34,794 bases of DNA from Deltaproteobacteria bacterium. Lineage in GTDB: Bacteria; Desulfobacterota; Syntrophia; Syntrophales; UBA2210. Of the stretch, positions 7,893 to 16,447 are shown piece after piece. The DNA is taken from contig JAFGPZ010000120.1 of the NCBI GenBank assembly GCA_016935935.1, positions 1-34,794 of the forward strand, read 5' to 3'. Numbering within the stretch: the stretch's first letter is position 1; each line of letters starts with the position of its first letter. The notes beneath the pieces are model-generated. The model was given only the letters and a program-made list of their open reading frames with translations. It ran no database searches and was not told the DNA's origin. The translations under genes were made by a program, and so were the position numbers.

Positions 7893-9197
7893 TTACCAAG
7901 CCGCAATCAGATCGTCAAGAAAGGGAAATTGGCAAGAACTATCAGCATAGTATGGCATCGAACTTTTTCCTCTAGGCCCAACAGTTGGATCGGCAACAAA
8001 CTTTTTGGTCAACGCGAGTAGTCCCTCGGCAATCGTTTCGGGAGTAAGCACTTGAAGAGAAGTGATATTTTCATGAAGCTTCGAAAGGTTTTTATTAGCA
8101 TAAGAATTAGTAAGCGTGAGTAGTCCAGAATGCGCCATTTCCAACGGAGGGTAACTGGGATGCGGAGAAACCATGAAAGAAACCCCGATAGCGCTTTCGG
8201 ACAGCAATTCAGCATATTCTGATAAAGATAGTTTTCCCAATGATTTCAGAGTAATTCTATTTCCTAAATCAACTGACGGGTGTTTTTCCCCCACAGAGAG
8301 TAACTGCCAGTCGCTGGGAATCGGCTGCAATAAAACCCATTCTCTCAATGCCTCGATGATCAACGGGAAACAATTTCTGTCCACGGAAGGGCGACCGTAT
8401 ATGATGATCTTTTTCTTTCGCTGATTATTGTTTTGGGGAATATATCGTTTTAAATATTCGTGGAATTGTGGCTCGAAAAAATAGTCTTTAAAAAAAACAT
8501 ACTCTCTTTCCTTAAAAAAATCCTTAAGCAGGGAAGAGTTAAAGACCGCTATGGTTGGTATTTTTGATTGATAGGTTGACTCCGCCAAAGCAAAGTGACT
8601 TGACCAATTATAAAAACCGGGCTCAAAATCTTGTACAATATAAATCATCTTGTAATCATCTTGCCCGTATAGCTTTATTTGTTGTTCTATTATTTTTTGT
8701 GAGCGATAAGCCGTCCACCAGGCAGACGCAATAAATTTGTCATTTTTTGTCACAAAAATACTTTGCTTCCCATAGTTGTCCAAAAAAAGAAGCTGCCTTT
8801 TAGAATTGCTCTCTCCTGTTGTCGACAGGTGATAGTGGTGAAATTTTTCTAATGCCTCTTTATCGGGCGAGGCATCGGTAATGATGAGCCGAATTTTACA
8901 GTCCGCAGCAACCTTTTGAGTGATCTCATCAAATAATTTTAGGGCGGTGTAGGAACCCCCAAAAAAATGCTCTCTATTGATTGATGGCAACAAAAGGTTG
9001 ATCCTTTCAAAATCATATTTACTCTTTTTGACTGTAATCGGCTTAATATCCGGTATTGAAAATACCTTTTGCCGCCGTGCCCTCGCATAAACCCCATAAA
9101 TTTTTCGGGCGGCTTTGTTCTGAGATAAAGAAGCTACAATCATCGATGTTCGATGTTTCTTTAAAGCTTCAATAATTTGATCTATAATTTTTATCAT
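7893..9197 (-). CDS. WsaF-like glycosyltransferase
   Basis: 434 residues. The segment INLLLPSINREHFFGG and then TALKLF (about 67-89), the motif IVQDFEPGFYNWSSHFALAE, and the C-terminal FMVSPHPSYPPLEMA are the signatures of WsaF, a GT-B rhamnosyltransferase first described in the S-layer glycan locus of Geobacillus stearothermophilus, and of its relatives in rhamnan-type loci. The N-terminal ~60 residues are basic and likely membrane-peripheral. The ATG (9195-9197) overlaps the TGA of the upstream tandem GT2 gene as ATGA, so the two are translationally coupled. The gene is clearly richer in A and T than 14.7-18.9 kb, suggesting separate acquisition. The family call is firm; the sugar and linkage are inferred. 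Confidence 0.82.
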   Translation of the reverse strand: MIKIIDQIIEALKKHRTSMIVASLSQNKAARKIYGVYARARRQKVFSIPDIKPITVKKSKYDFERINLLLPSINREHFFGGSYTALKLFDEITQKVAADCKIRLIITDASPDKEALEKFHHYHLSTTGESNSKRQLLFLDNYGKQSIFVTKNDKFIASAWWTAYRSQKIIEQQIKLYGQDDYKMIYIVQDFEPGFYNWSSHFALAESTYQSKIPTIAVFNSSLLKDFFKEREYVFFKDYFFEPQFHEYLKRYIPQNNNQRKKKIIIYGRPSVDRNCFPLIIEALREWVLLQPIPSDWQLLSVGEKHPSVDLGNRITLKSLGKLSLSEYAELLSESAIGVSFMVSPHPSYPPLEMAHSGLLTLTNSYANKNLSKLHENITSLQVLTPETIAEGLLALTKKFVADPTVGPRGKSSMPYYADSSCQFPFLDDLIAAW

Positions 9198-10993
9198 CTC
9201 AAAGTTGGCCTTGTATTGCTTAATGACAAATTGATATTAAAGAAAGGATCGCCTGTTTCCAAGTATTTCTTATAATATATTTTGGACATTTCAAAATCGC
9301 AATTTGGTATATCGTCCGGGATTCTCGTCTTTGATTCAAAATGGTATAATTTCACAAAAGGGTCATAAATGTTATAAAGTCCCATTTCATACGCGCGTAT
9401 GCAAAGCGCCACATCACTACCGCACACCATAAACCTTTCATCAAATCCACCGACGATATTCATCGTTTCTCTTGACACGGCCATACAAGATCCTGTTACG
9501 GCCAATACGTTTCTCTTTACCATTGGCGACACAAAAGGCGATGTGGTGTGATTCGGCTTCATCCCTCTAAATAGATGGTCAGCCCATCCTCCAAGTCCTA
9601 CCACCACACCTGCATGCTGAATGGTGCCGTCTTCATAGAGCATGAGCGGACCGACCACTCCGACATCCTTACGAATCGCCTGTCCAGCCAGTCTTTCGAT
9701 CCAATCATTGGAAATGATTCGAGTATCATTATTTAAAAAAATAAAGACATCACCCTTTGATTCGGACACACCTTGATTGTTCAGCCGTGACCAGCAAAAA
9801 GGATATGAAGCATCAACAACCCTAATATTGGAATGCCCCGTTGTGATTTCCTTAAAGTAATTCTGAGTCTCCTGTTTTTCAGAGTTATTATTCAAAATTA
9901 ATATCTCATAATTTTTATAACTCGATTTTGTTAATATGCTACTGATACAATCCTTTAAGTATCGTATCCCATCCTTTGTCGGAATGATAATACTGACCAA
10001 TGAACTACCGTTAAAACAGGTGTTTGCATCATATACGAATTTATATTGACTTTCTTTTACATATGCTTCTCCCCCAAAATATCTCTCCATATGCTCATCA
10101 ACTGCCTTTAATCCAGATGATTGAGCAAGTGGCTTTGCATTAGAGTGAGCAGCAGTTGAGGTTTCGATCTCCCGCCAACTATATAAGACTTTTGGAATGT
10201 GGTGTATCCTATTTGATCTTTCTACTGCCCTAAGGATCAAATCATGGTCTTGGGCCGCCTCAACTCCTTTTCGAAAGCCATTTATGCTTATATATATCGC
10301 TTTCTTGATCACCGTAAAATGACAGATATAGTTTTGAGCCCTTAAAAGATCCGGAGACCAATCAGGCTTAAAAAAAGGTTTGGCACGAACTCCTCGATGA
10401 TCTATTCTATCTTCATCAGAATAAATCAAATCAGGATCAATCGTGTTGATTACTTTGACAACTTCATATAAGGTGTCTTTTGTAATGACATCATCGTCAT
10501 CCAGTAAGGCAATATATTCACCCGTCATCATTTGTATTGCTTCGCTCGATGCTCCCGAAATTCCTTGATTCCGATCTAAAAATTTTATTTTGATTTTTGG
10601 ATGGTGTACTGATCTCAAATAGTTTATCGTTTCCGGGTTTGATGAACAATCATCCACAATGCACAGTTCCCACTCCTCGTAAATTTGTTGCGTTACAGAC
10701 TCAATTGCCAGCTCCAGCCACTGAGGCGCTACGTTAAAAACCGGCATAATGACACTAATCTTTGGTTGATACTTGAATCCAGAAATCTCATCTTTTATTT
10801 TGTCTATTTTTTTTGGAGTCAGACTTTGCTTCTTCAACCAGCGACTATAATGATTTGCTGCGCATCCAAAAGGCCCAAGAATCTCGTCAAAAACCCTCCT
10901 ACTCATGGATCGCGTGAATGGGCGAAGATAAAGCAGTTTTCTCAATTTCTTGATAAAAGTAAGATTCTGTAAATTCTTGATAAGTTGTTTCAT
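9194..10993 (-). CDS. Tandem-domain GT2-GT2 glycosyltransferase
   Basis: Two GT-A domains in one chain. Counting from the ATG at 10991-10993 (599 residues), the first begins at KISVIMPVFN (about 78-87), with VDDCSS and LDDDD (164-168) as donor site. The second begins at VSIIIPTKDG (about 332), with LNNNSE and LNNDT (420-424), then AVTGSCMAVSR and GFDERFMVCGSDVALCIR. Such two-domain enzymes usually add two residues in turn or polymerise a repeat. The frame stays open back to a TTG at 11104, but that extension is not protein-like. The N-terminal 70 residues are basic. It is coupled by ATGA to the WsaF-like gene, and both are AT-rich, so they probably arrived as a pair. Confidence 0.88.
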   Translation of the reverse strand: MKQLIKNLQNLTFIKKLRKLLYLRPFTRSMSRRVFDEILGPFGCAANHYSRWLKKQSLTPKKIDKIKDEISGFKYQPKISVIMPVFNVAPQWLELAIESVTQQIYEEWELCIVDDCSSNPETINYLRSVHHPKIKIKFLDRNQGISGASSEAIQMMTGEYIALLDDDDVITKDTLYEVVKVINTIDPDLIYSDEDRIDHRGVRAKPFFKPDWSPDLLRAQNYICHFTVIKKAIYISINGFRKGVEAAQDHDLILRAVERSNRIHHIPKVLYSWREIETSTAAHSNAKPLAQSSGLKAVDEHMERYFGGEAYVKESQYKFVYDANTCFNGSSLVSIIIPTKDGIRYLKDCISSILTKSSYKNYEILILNNNSEKQETQNYFKEITTGHSNIRVVDASYPFCWSRLNNQGVSESKGDVFIFLNNDTRIISNDWIERLAGQAIRKDVGVVGPLMLYEDGTIQHAGVVVGLGGWADHLFRGMKPNHTTSPFVSPMVKRNVLAVTGSCMAVSRETMNIVGGFDERFMVCGSDVALCIRAYEMGLYNIYDPFVKLYHFESKTRIPDDIPNCDFEMSKIYYKKYLETGDPFFNINLSLSNTRPTLR

Positions 10994-11104
10994 GTTGGTT
11001 TTGGTTTCCAAAGAATAAACTAAAAATAGGTGGCCTGTATCATTAGTCTCTAAGGTATAAGGTTCGCGTAAAGATGGCAAAAGAAATCTTTGCCATGTCC
11101 TCAA

Positions 11105-11405
11105 GATCTTTCATATAAAATCTTCTCAACGGTTTTCAGAAAATTCAAATTTTTAAAAATTTTTGATCCCGGCTTGTCTGGATTAGGAGAGGAGGCAGGA
11201 ATTTATAGAAACTACCATTCATGATTATGCTACAGCACGTTTCTGCTGTTGGCCAACGGAGTAAGCCATAGCCAGGTTTTTCCTATCACAATGATTTTTC
11301 GCCGTCTTTTTATTATAGAACGTGAAACAGGCAGACATCTCATACTTCACCGCAAGGGCCTCCCAGATATCCCCCTCAATGGGCAAAATGGTTTTTTCAT
11401 CACTC
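11105..11405. other. Gap with no recognisable gene, AT-rich upstream segment
   Basis: This gap separates two GT2 genes. A minus frame is open from about 11423 to a TAA at 11225-11227 but has no start codon near its head, and its peptide (ending SVGQQQKRAVA) is not one I recognise. It may be a decayed gene. Around 11145-11168 there is a near-palindromic run of A and T that could be a promoter UP element or simple intergenic DNA. I could not place a convincing -35/-10 pair. Confidence 0.35.
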
Positions 11406-12587
11406 TCAACCTCGAAATAGCTTCGTCAATATGCGTAGCGGTTTCAGGATACACCGTGACCAGGAATGATAAATTCCTGCGAGCATGTTATTTTTATAAT
11501 TCAAGACGTCCTGAATCACCTCATAGCCAACTGAAACAAAATTCAACCGGACAAGCAGCTTCAGCGGACGCTCTATCCCTACAGAGGAAAATAATATCTG
11601 GGGATCTGCCGTTTCAAAGATGAGGTTGTTCTCCTTTGCATAGAGGGCATTGCTCTGAAAATCTTCAATTTTACGTGATGTTCCGTCCTCAGCAATCAAT
11701 GTGATCTCGTTGATGTGCATCGTCACCGGCGCATTGATGGGGTCGAAGCGGTATTGTTTCACCCCCTGGACACCGCTGAGATCAAACTCTATGACCGTTT
11801 GATCGGTAAAAATAACTTGTCTCTGGATCTGATGTGGGTTGAAACCCATCCCGGTGTCCAAATATAGCTCTGCCACCTTCAAGTTGATCTCGATATCGGC
11901 AATATTCCGATAGAGATCCTGATGATTGAGGTAAGCGTGGAGCCGCATGAAGAAACGTTGCTCCTCGTCCATGGTATGGACCATGGAATCCTCCCGCAAA
12001 CGGTAGTAAAAATAAATCTTCGGGATTCTATAAACCTTCAGGCCCCGGTGGATAAGGGAAAGCCAGAAATCCCAGTCCTCCCAACCATAGACCATGTTCA
12101 CGTTGTAGCCGCCGACTGCCGCCCAGTCAGCTTTCCGGAACAGAGCTGTACAGAAGATAACATTGTGATTCATGATCTTATCCAGAGAATATTCCGGCAG
12201 ATCCCATCGCCCCTCTTGCACGCCGAAATAGGACGCCTCGCAGTAGACGATTCCTATCTCCGGATATTGGGCAAGGATATGGACCGCATCTTCAAGATAA
12301 CCCTCTCCGATCTTGTCATCGGCATCCAGAGGCAGGATGTAGGTGCCCTGCGCCTCACGGACCCCATTATTGCGGGCGGCCGCAAGCCCCTGATTGTTGG
12401 TATGGATGACCCGGGTTTTTGATCTTGCATAATCCTTGAGTATTTTGACAGTTTCCGCATCCGTAGAACCGTCATCGACCACCAAAATCTCAAAATCCTG
12501 GAATGTCTGGGCTAGAACAGAATCGACGGCTTCGTCGAGGTAAAGACCCTGATTGAAGCAGGGAATGATCACACTGACTTTCGGCAT
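11406..12587 (-). CDS. GT2 glycosyltransferase with C-terminal LRFDP-type beta-rich domain
   Basis: Residues 1 to about 220 are a GT-A domain: VSVIIPCFNQG (4-14), VVDDGSTD, ARNNGV, donor-site PLDADD (D88, D90) and the acceptor block YGWEDWDFW (E170, D171). The remaining 170 residues are not glycosyltransferase. They hold LYLDTGMGFN (241-250), FDLSG, YRFDP (279-283), INEITLI and DPQILF (328-333), which line up along their length with the ectodomain of the two-TM protein at 24562-25149 (LFYDTGKGFN, FSLSG, LRFDP, IHEIIL, DPGLYL). I infer a shared beta-sandwich, perhaps binding glycan. A strong ribosome site, GGGGGA, stands five bases before the ATG. It follows the GT-C gene by about 20 bp. Confidence 0.9.
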   Translation of the reverse strand: MPKVSVIIPCFNQGLYLDEAVDSVLAQTFQDFEILVVDDGSTDAETVKILKDYARSKTRVIHTNNQGLAAARNNGVREAQGTYILPLDADDKIGEGYLEDAVHILAQYPEIGIVYCEASYFGVQEGRWDLPEYSLDKIMNHNVIFCTALFRKADWAAVGGYNVNMVYGWEDWDFWLSLIHRGLKVYRIPKIYFYYRLREDSMVHTMDEEQRFFMRLHAYLNHQDLYRNIADIEINLKVAELYLDTGMGFNPHQIQRQVIFTDQTVIEFDLSGVQGVKQYRFDPINAPVTMHINEITLIAEDGTSRKIEDFQSNALYAKENNLIFETADPQILFSSVGIERPLKLLVRLNFVSVGYEVIQDVLNYKNNMLAGIYHSWSRCILKPLRILTKLFRG

Positions 12588-12608
12588 ATGTCCCCCATCA
12601 AAATCCGT

Positions 12609-14729
12609 TTACCCGGTTGATGAAATACGCATCTTTATATCCAGTGCCACAATGGGAACGAGGAAGTATAGCGATAGGAGCAGAAAATAGTAATATCGCC
12701 AGTTATAATTCTCCGGCCCAAGAACGAGCAGCAACACAAACACCTGTGTAAGGACAACATAACCGAATCCGGCAGTCCTAGGAAGGTAGGTCCCTAAACC
12801 ACACAGAAGGAATAGAAAAAGCATATAGAAGGGGTCCCATGTAATGTATACCCAGGGTTTCTCGTAGGAATAACGAGTGATCCGATCGATAAATGCAAAT
12901 AGTCTCCCGTTCTTTGGTTCACATGGAACATAACGGAAAAATTCGTTGTATCCTTTCAGCTTGGCAAAGTTGTAGTGCCATGCCGTTGTCGCCTTATTCC
13001 TACACCAGACATCATACCAGATATGCCGTTTTTGATATATATTAACATCGAGAATCGTCGGATATTGTTTCACCATTCTAGTCACTGTCTTGAAGGCACC
13101 CACACCGAGCATCTTCTTGATAAAAAACTGGGTTTGCCCGGTGATAAAGTTCGTTTTATCTTTGTGAACAGAGATGCCGACAATCACAGATGAAGTGATC
13201 AAAACAAATACGAGTCCAAACAGAAATTTTCTCCACGAAATGATTTTAAGCAGCATCATTCCTGCCGGTATAAAAAAGATATAGACTATGCCATTATAGC
13301 GGAATAAGCTCAGAGCAAGAAGAAGCAATGCCAGCGCCACCACGTCATGACCAGAAAATAGTTTCTTCCCCTGTTTTCTGTCATGCACTGCCTTCACAAA
13401 ATAGAAGGCCCAGAAAAGCACGAGGAGGGCGAAAGGGATGTCCTTCCATAAGGAAATATTATACAGCCCAACGGGAACGGAGGTTATAAATGCAAGATAG
13501 AAAGGGAAGATGATCCAAAAAGAAACCCCCTGTTTATATAGATAATAAAATATGTAAGAGCTGAGTAAAGAGACCATGAAGATCTGAACAAGTCCCACAA
13601 CCGCCATATGATCCCAGAACTGCTGCAGAAAACGGTAGAAGATGACATTCATGATGGGATGCTGAAACAGGAAAAAACCGGGGGATCTGGCTGCCCACCA
13701 CACATGCACCGAGTCCGATGTAAAATGCCCTGGCCAATATGCAAGGAGCCAGGTCGAGAAAACCACGATGCTTCCAATAAACATGAACCAGAAGAAGGGG
13801 CGTTTAGACTGAAAGAAAAATGCAGCGATCCCTCCTTTGATATGTATAAACCGCATCAGAAACCAGAGAACATAAGCGCAGAATGCAGCAAAAAAAACCT
13901 GCTGCACAAATCGAACTGTCTGAAGATATTGTTTCGTGTTTCCATGGAAACCAGAAAAGTGATGAAGGGAAGAAAACCCATTTTCAGGTACAACGAGGGC
14001 TTTCGTCTCTCGCTGCGATACAATGGAGGCAGACCCCACGTGGAAGTGTTGAGACGATTCTATGGAAGAAATCATGAGACGATGTGTCTTGTAGCGTGGC
14101 AGATCCACGGTTGCCGTGAAGACGCCACCCTGCCAGGGGTTCGAATCCCTTTTAACATATTTTTCTCCATCAACCGGTGTGTATAGATCATAAGATCGCC
14201 TGTCACCACCCACATCGATTTCCGCAAAACCGGAATCGCTGTTTGTCAAAAAGATAATCGTCGTGGAGTCCCGTCCCGGCGGGACGGCAAGGGTCACTTC
14301 ATCTTTCATAAGGTGCAGGACATCCCCCTGACATTCAATCGTGCCGGAAACTACGAGGGTATCCAAATATATTCCATGGTCGTCTTCACTTCGGTGGATG
14401 ACCTTTATCCAGACTCCCGTCCCTGTTGAGGAAGGATGCTTATTCCCGGTGCGTTTGATCTTCAGAACGGTTGACTTCTCAAAACCCGGTACAGGACGAC
14501 CAAGGACAATGTGTGCGGCCTCGATATCGTTGAAACCCGAGCCAGAGTCCCATTGGACAAAAGCATCAACGGCGCTATCGACTTCCCCTGTTATTACCAG
14601 CCGGGATGGGATGTGCCAAGCCCCATTGACGACAAAAAATAACAGGAGCAGGAAAAACAAAACCAGCGGAGCCTTGTAGGTCCGTACTGAACGGAACAGG
14701 ACACCCTTTGCGTAAAAAACCCGGTTCAT
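12609..14729 (-). CDS. GT-C-type integral membrane glycosyltransferase with periplasmic beta-rich insert
   Basis: About 706 residues. One membrane helix (near residues 19-37) is followed by a ~240-residue soluble region and then roughly ten or more helices. The soluble region contains FVQWDSGSGFND, resembling the DTGKGFN/DTGMGFN motif of the 24562-25149 protein and the GT2 tail at 11406. After the next helices comes WPGHFTSDS, then FQHPIMN and LWKDIPFA, a layout seen in GT-C proteins of the GtrII/DUF6020 kind, where an Asp in the first periplasmic loop is catalytic. It would move a sugar from a polyprenyl-phosphate donor onto the glycan outside the cytoplasm. The frame extends to 14747, but the ATG at 14727-14729 overlaps the upstream TGA as ATGA and is preferred. 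Donor unknown. Confidence 0.78.
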   Translation of the reverse strand: MNRVFYAKGVLFRSVRTYKAPLVLFFLLLLFFVVNGAWHIPSRLVITGEVDSAVDAFVQWDSGSGFNDIEAAHIVLGRPVPGFEKSTVLKIKRTGNKHPSSTGTGVWIKVIHRSEDDHGIYLDTLVVSGTIECQGDVLHLMKDEVTLAVPPGRDSTTIIFLTNSDSGFAEIDVGGDRRSYDLYTPVDGEKYVKRDSNPWQGGVFTATVDLPRYKTHRLMISSIESSQHFHVGSASIVSQRETKALVVPENGFSSLHHFSGFHGNTKQYLQTVRFVQQVFFAAFCAYVLWFLMRFIHIKGGIAAFFFQSKRPFFWFMFIGSIVVFSTWLLAYWPGHFTSDSVHVWWAARSPGFFLFQHPIMNVIFYRFLQQFWDHMAVVGLVQIFMVSLLSSYIFYYLYKQGVSFWIIFPFYLAFITSVPVGLYNISLWKDIPFALLVLFWAFYFVKAVHDRKQGKKLFSGHDVVALALLLLALSLFRYNGIVYIFFIPAGMMLLKIISWRKFLFGLVFVLITSSVIVGISVHKDKTNFITGQTQFFIKKMLGVGAFKTVTRMVKQYPTILDVNIYQKRHIWYDVWCRNKATTAWHYNFAKLKGYNEFFRYVPCEPKNGRLFAFIDRITRYSYEKPWVYITWDPFYMLFLFLLCGLGTYLPRTAGFGYVVLTQVFVLLLVLGPENYNWRYYYFLLLSLYFLVPIVALDIKMRISSTG

Positions 14730-16447
14730 CGATGAGGTCCGAAGCATAGGCGTATTTTCAATACGGTGGGGGCATCCGTTACAGGACAGTCTATCAGTAT
14801 CTGGGGATCGCTGTTCTTCGCGGCTAGGGCAAGCGACCGACCGAGCATGGACCGATCCACATTACCATGCACGGCAAGGCAACGGAAGGCATCAGGTCCT
14901 TCACAATGCCAGATCTCAACATCATCGCGAATGAGAGAAATCGAATCCACGAGGATCAGACCTGTTTCGTCCGCGGGATCCACGCGCAGGGGACTTTCAA
15001 CAATGCCTGCAGGCAGGCCCAGACGCAGAGTGATCCACCGAAATGCCGGATAGGCTAAAGAGAGGGAGTGGTCCTCGGAATAGGTGCCATCTTGCCTGAA
15101 ATACACTGTTAAACGTGTGTGTGCGATCGGGGCGATCTGCTGCAGCTCGTCCACAGGCATCAACACCTGCCGGATATCCGCGAAAAAATCTCCGGGCACA
15201 GGGTAAGTTCCTTGCGTACGGTATTTTTCGCCGCACCCTTCTAGGAACGTCACCCATTCCCTCTCCGCTTCATGGAGAATGTGTCTTGCCCGTTGCCTGA
15301 GCTGCGCCGGCAGGTCCGGCTTTGAAGGCCGGGTGGCCATGAGCTTGCGGATTGCCTCTGCCAGGCCTTTCGGTCCGGCATCGACATCAAACAGGAGTTC
15401 AGGGAAAGCGGGTCCGACAACATCGGCAAGTCCCGTGTTCCTGGAGACGAGGACGGGACAGCCTGTCTGCATGGCCTCAAGGCACACAATTCCGTAAGCT
15501 TCCCAACGCGAGGGGAATACGCACAGCATGGCACGGCGCAAGTAATTACGGACCTCCTCGTGATTAATCTGGCCGGCAAAGACAATGCGATCCTGCAAGG
15601 CCGGCGGAATGAAAGGCTTCCAGTGGTCGATAAAGGTTGATCCGTATGCTTTCCAGAGGCAGTCCCTCCCAACGAAAACGAGTCGAGGCAGAAAAGCCAG
15701 CCTCTGCTCCGCCAGGTGGAGATACGCATCGAGGAGAATGTCCGCACCTTTCGTCCGGTCCAGGCGACCTACGAACAAAATCAGTGGATCCGACAGGGCG
15801 ACCGGGTCCATCTCCGAAGTGGTTTCGAAGAGATCCGCATCGCTGAGATTGGGAATGATGCGCGCTTCGCGCTCAATGCCGGTGCGGTCCCTGACCTGAT
15901 TCCAGACCCATAACGTGGGAGCGACAATGCGGTCGGCAAGGGAAACGGTGAGTTTTTCCATGGCTTCCGCCAGACGCAGTTGGGGATCCCACAGCCACCG
16001 CTCCCAGAAGCCCTGCTCCCCCCCCTCGAACACGGCATTGATATCGCTAGTCATACCATTGATTGTGAGAACGAAGGTCGTTTCGGGGTACTGGCCAGAC
16101 TGCGCATCCAGGAAAAGCAGCAAACATTCGCCTCCGAAATCGGCCCCGACTACCACATCCGGACGGAAGAGCGGTTGAATCTCGCGGAAGGTTCGCCAGA
16201 CCTCTCTCGCGCCGTCGAGAAGAGATGTCCCATCGCAACAGGAAACTCTTTCGTGGAGAAAATAAGTAATATCTCCATAGTACCGTCGAAATACTTCCTC
16301 ATCGAAATCAGCCGGTCGTTCGCCGAGAAGGGCCACTTCGTACCCACGGCGACGTAAGGTCTTGGCGAGGACCTTGAAGAGCGTGCCGATACCACCGTAA
16401 TGAAAAGGGACGATTTCGCTTGTGATGAGGAGGATGCGTTTACTCAT
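14726..16447 (-). CDS. GT4 glycosyltransferase with C-terminal LRVDP-type beta-rich domain
   Basis: A GT-B enzyme (GT4, glycosyl transferases group 1). The N-terminal acceptor half starts LLITSEIVPFHYGGIGT. The donor half starts LILFVGRLDRTKG (about 222-234), and the EX7E motif lies in SRWEAYGIVCLEA (E316, E324). After about residue 430 comes a non-catalytic tail with LTVYFRQDG (446-454), LRVDP (487-491), VDSISLI and DPQIL (547-551), the same order of motifs as in the tails of the GT2 at 11406 and the GT4-GT2 at 16444. It overlaps both neighbours by ATGA, so three consecutive enzymes are translationally coupled. Sugar unknown. This part of the locus is GC-richer than 7.9-11 kb. Confidence 0.9.
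   Translation of the reverse strand: MSKRILLITSEIVPFHYGGIGTLFKVLAKTLRRRGYEVALLGERPADFDEEVFRRYYGDITYFLHERVSCCDGTSLLDGAREVWRTFREIQPLFRPDVVVGADFGGECLLLFLDAQSGQYPETTFVLTINGMTSDINAVFEGGEQGFWERWLWDPQLRLAEAMEKLTVSLADRIVAPTLWVWNQVRDRTGIEREARIIPNLSDADLFETTSEMDPVALSDPLILFVGRLDRTKGADILLDAYLHLAEQRLAFLPRLVFVGRDCLWKAYGSTFIDHWKPFIPPALQDRIVFAGQINHEEVRNYLRRAMLCVFPSRWEAYGIVCLEAMQTGCPVLVSRNTGLADVVGPAFPELLFDVDAGPKGLAEAIRKLMATRPSKPDLPAQLRQRARHILHEAEREWVTFLEGCGEKYRTQGTYPVPGDFFADIRQVLMPVDELQQIAPIAHTRLTVYFRQDGTYSEDHSLSLAYPAFRWITLRLGLPAGIVESPLRVDPADETGLILVDSISLIRDDVEIWHCEGPDAFRCLAVHGNVDRSMLGRSLALAAKNSDPQILIDCPVTDAPTVLKIRLCFGPHR

Noticed and set aside
11225..11423. Open minus frame in the gap between two GT2 genes
   Set aside because: No start codon near its head and no recognisable motif; it may be a decayed gene but cannot be called.
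14136..14150. tRNA-like T-arm sequence GGGGTTCGAATCCC on the plus strand
   Set aside because: It lies inside the GT-C coding sequence, no acceptor stem or anticodon arm can be folded around it, and no CCA end follows.
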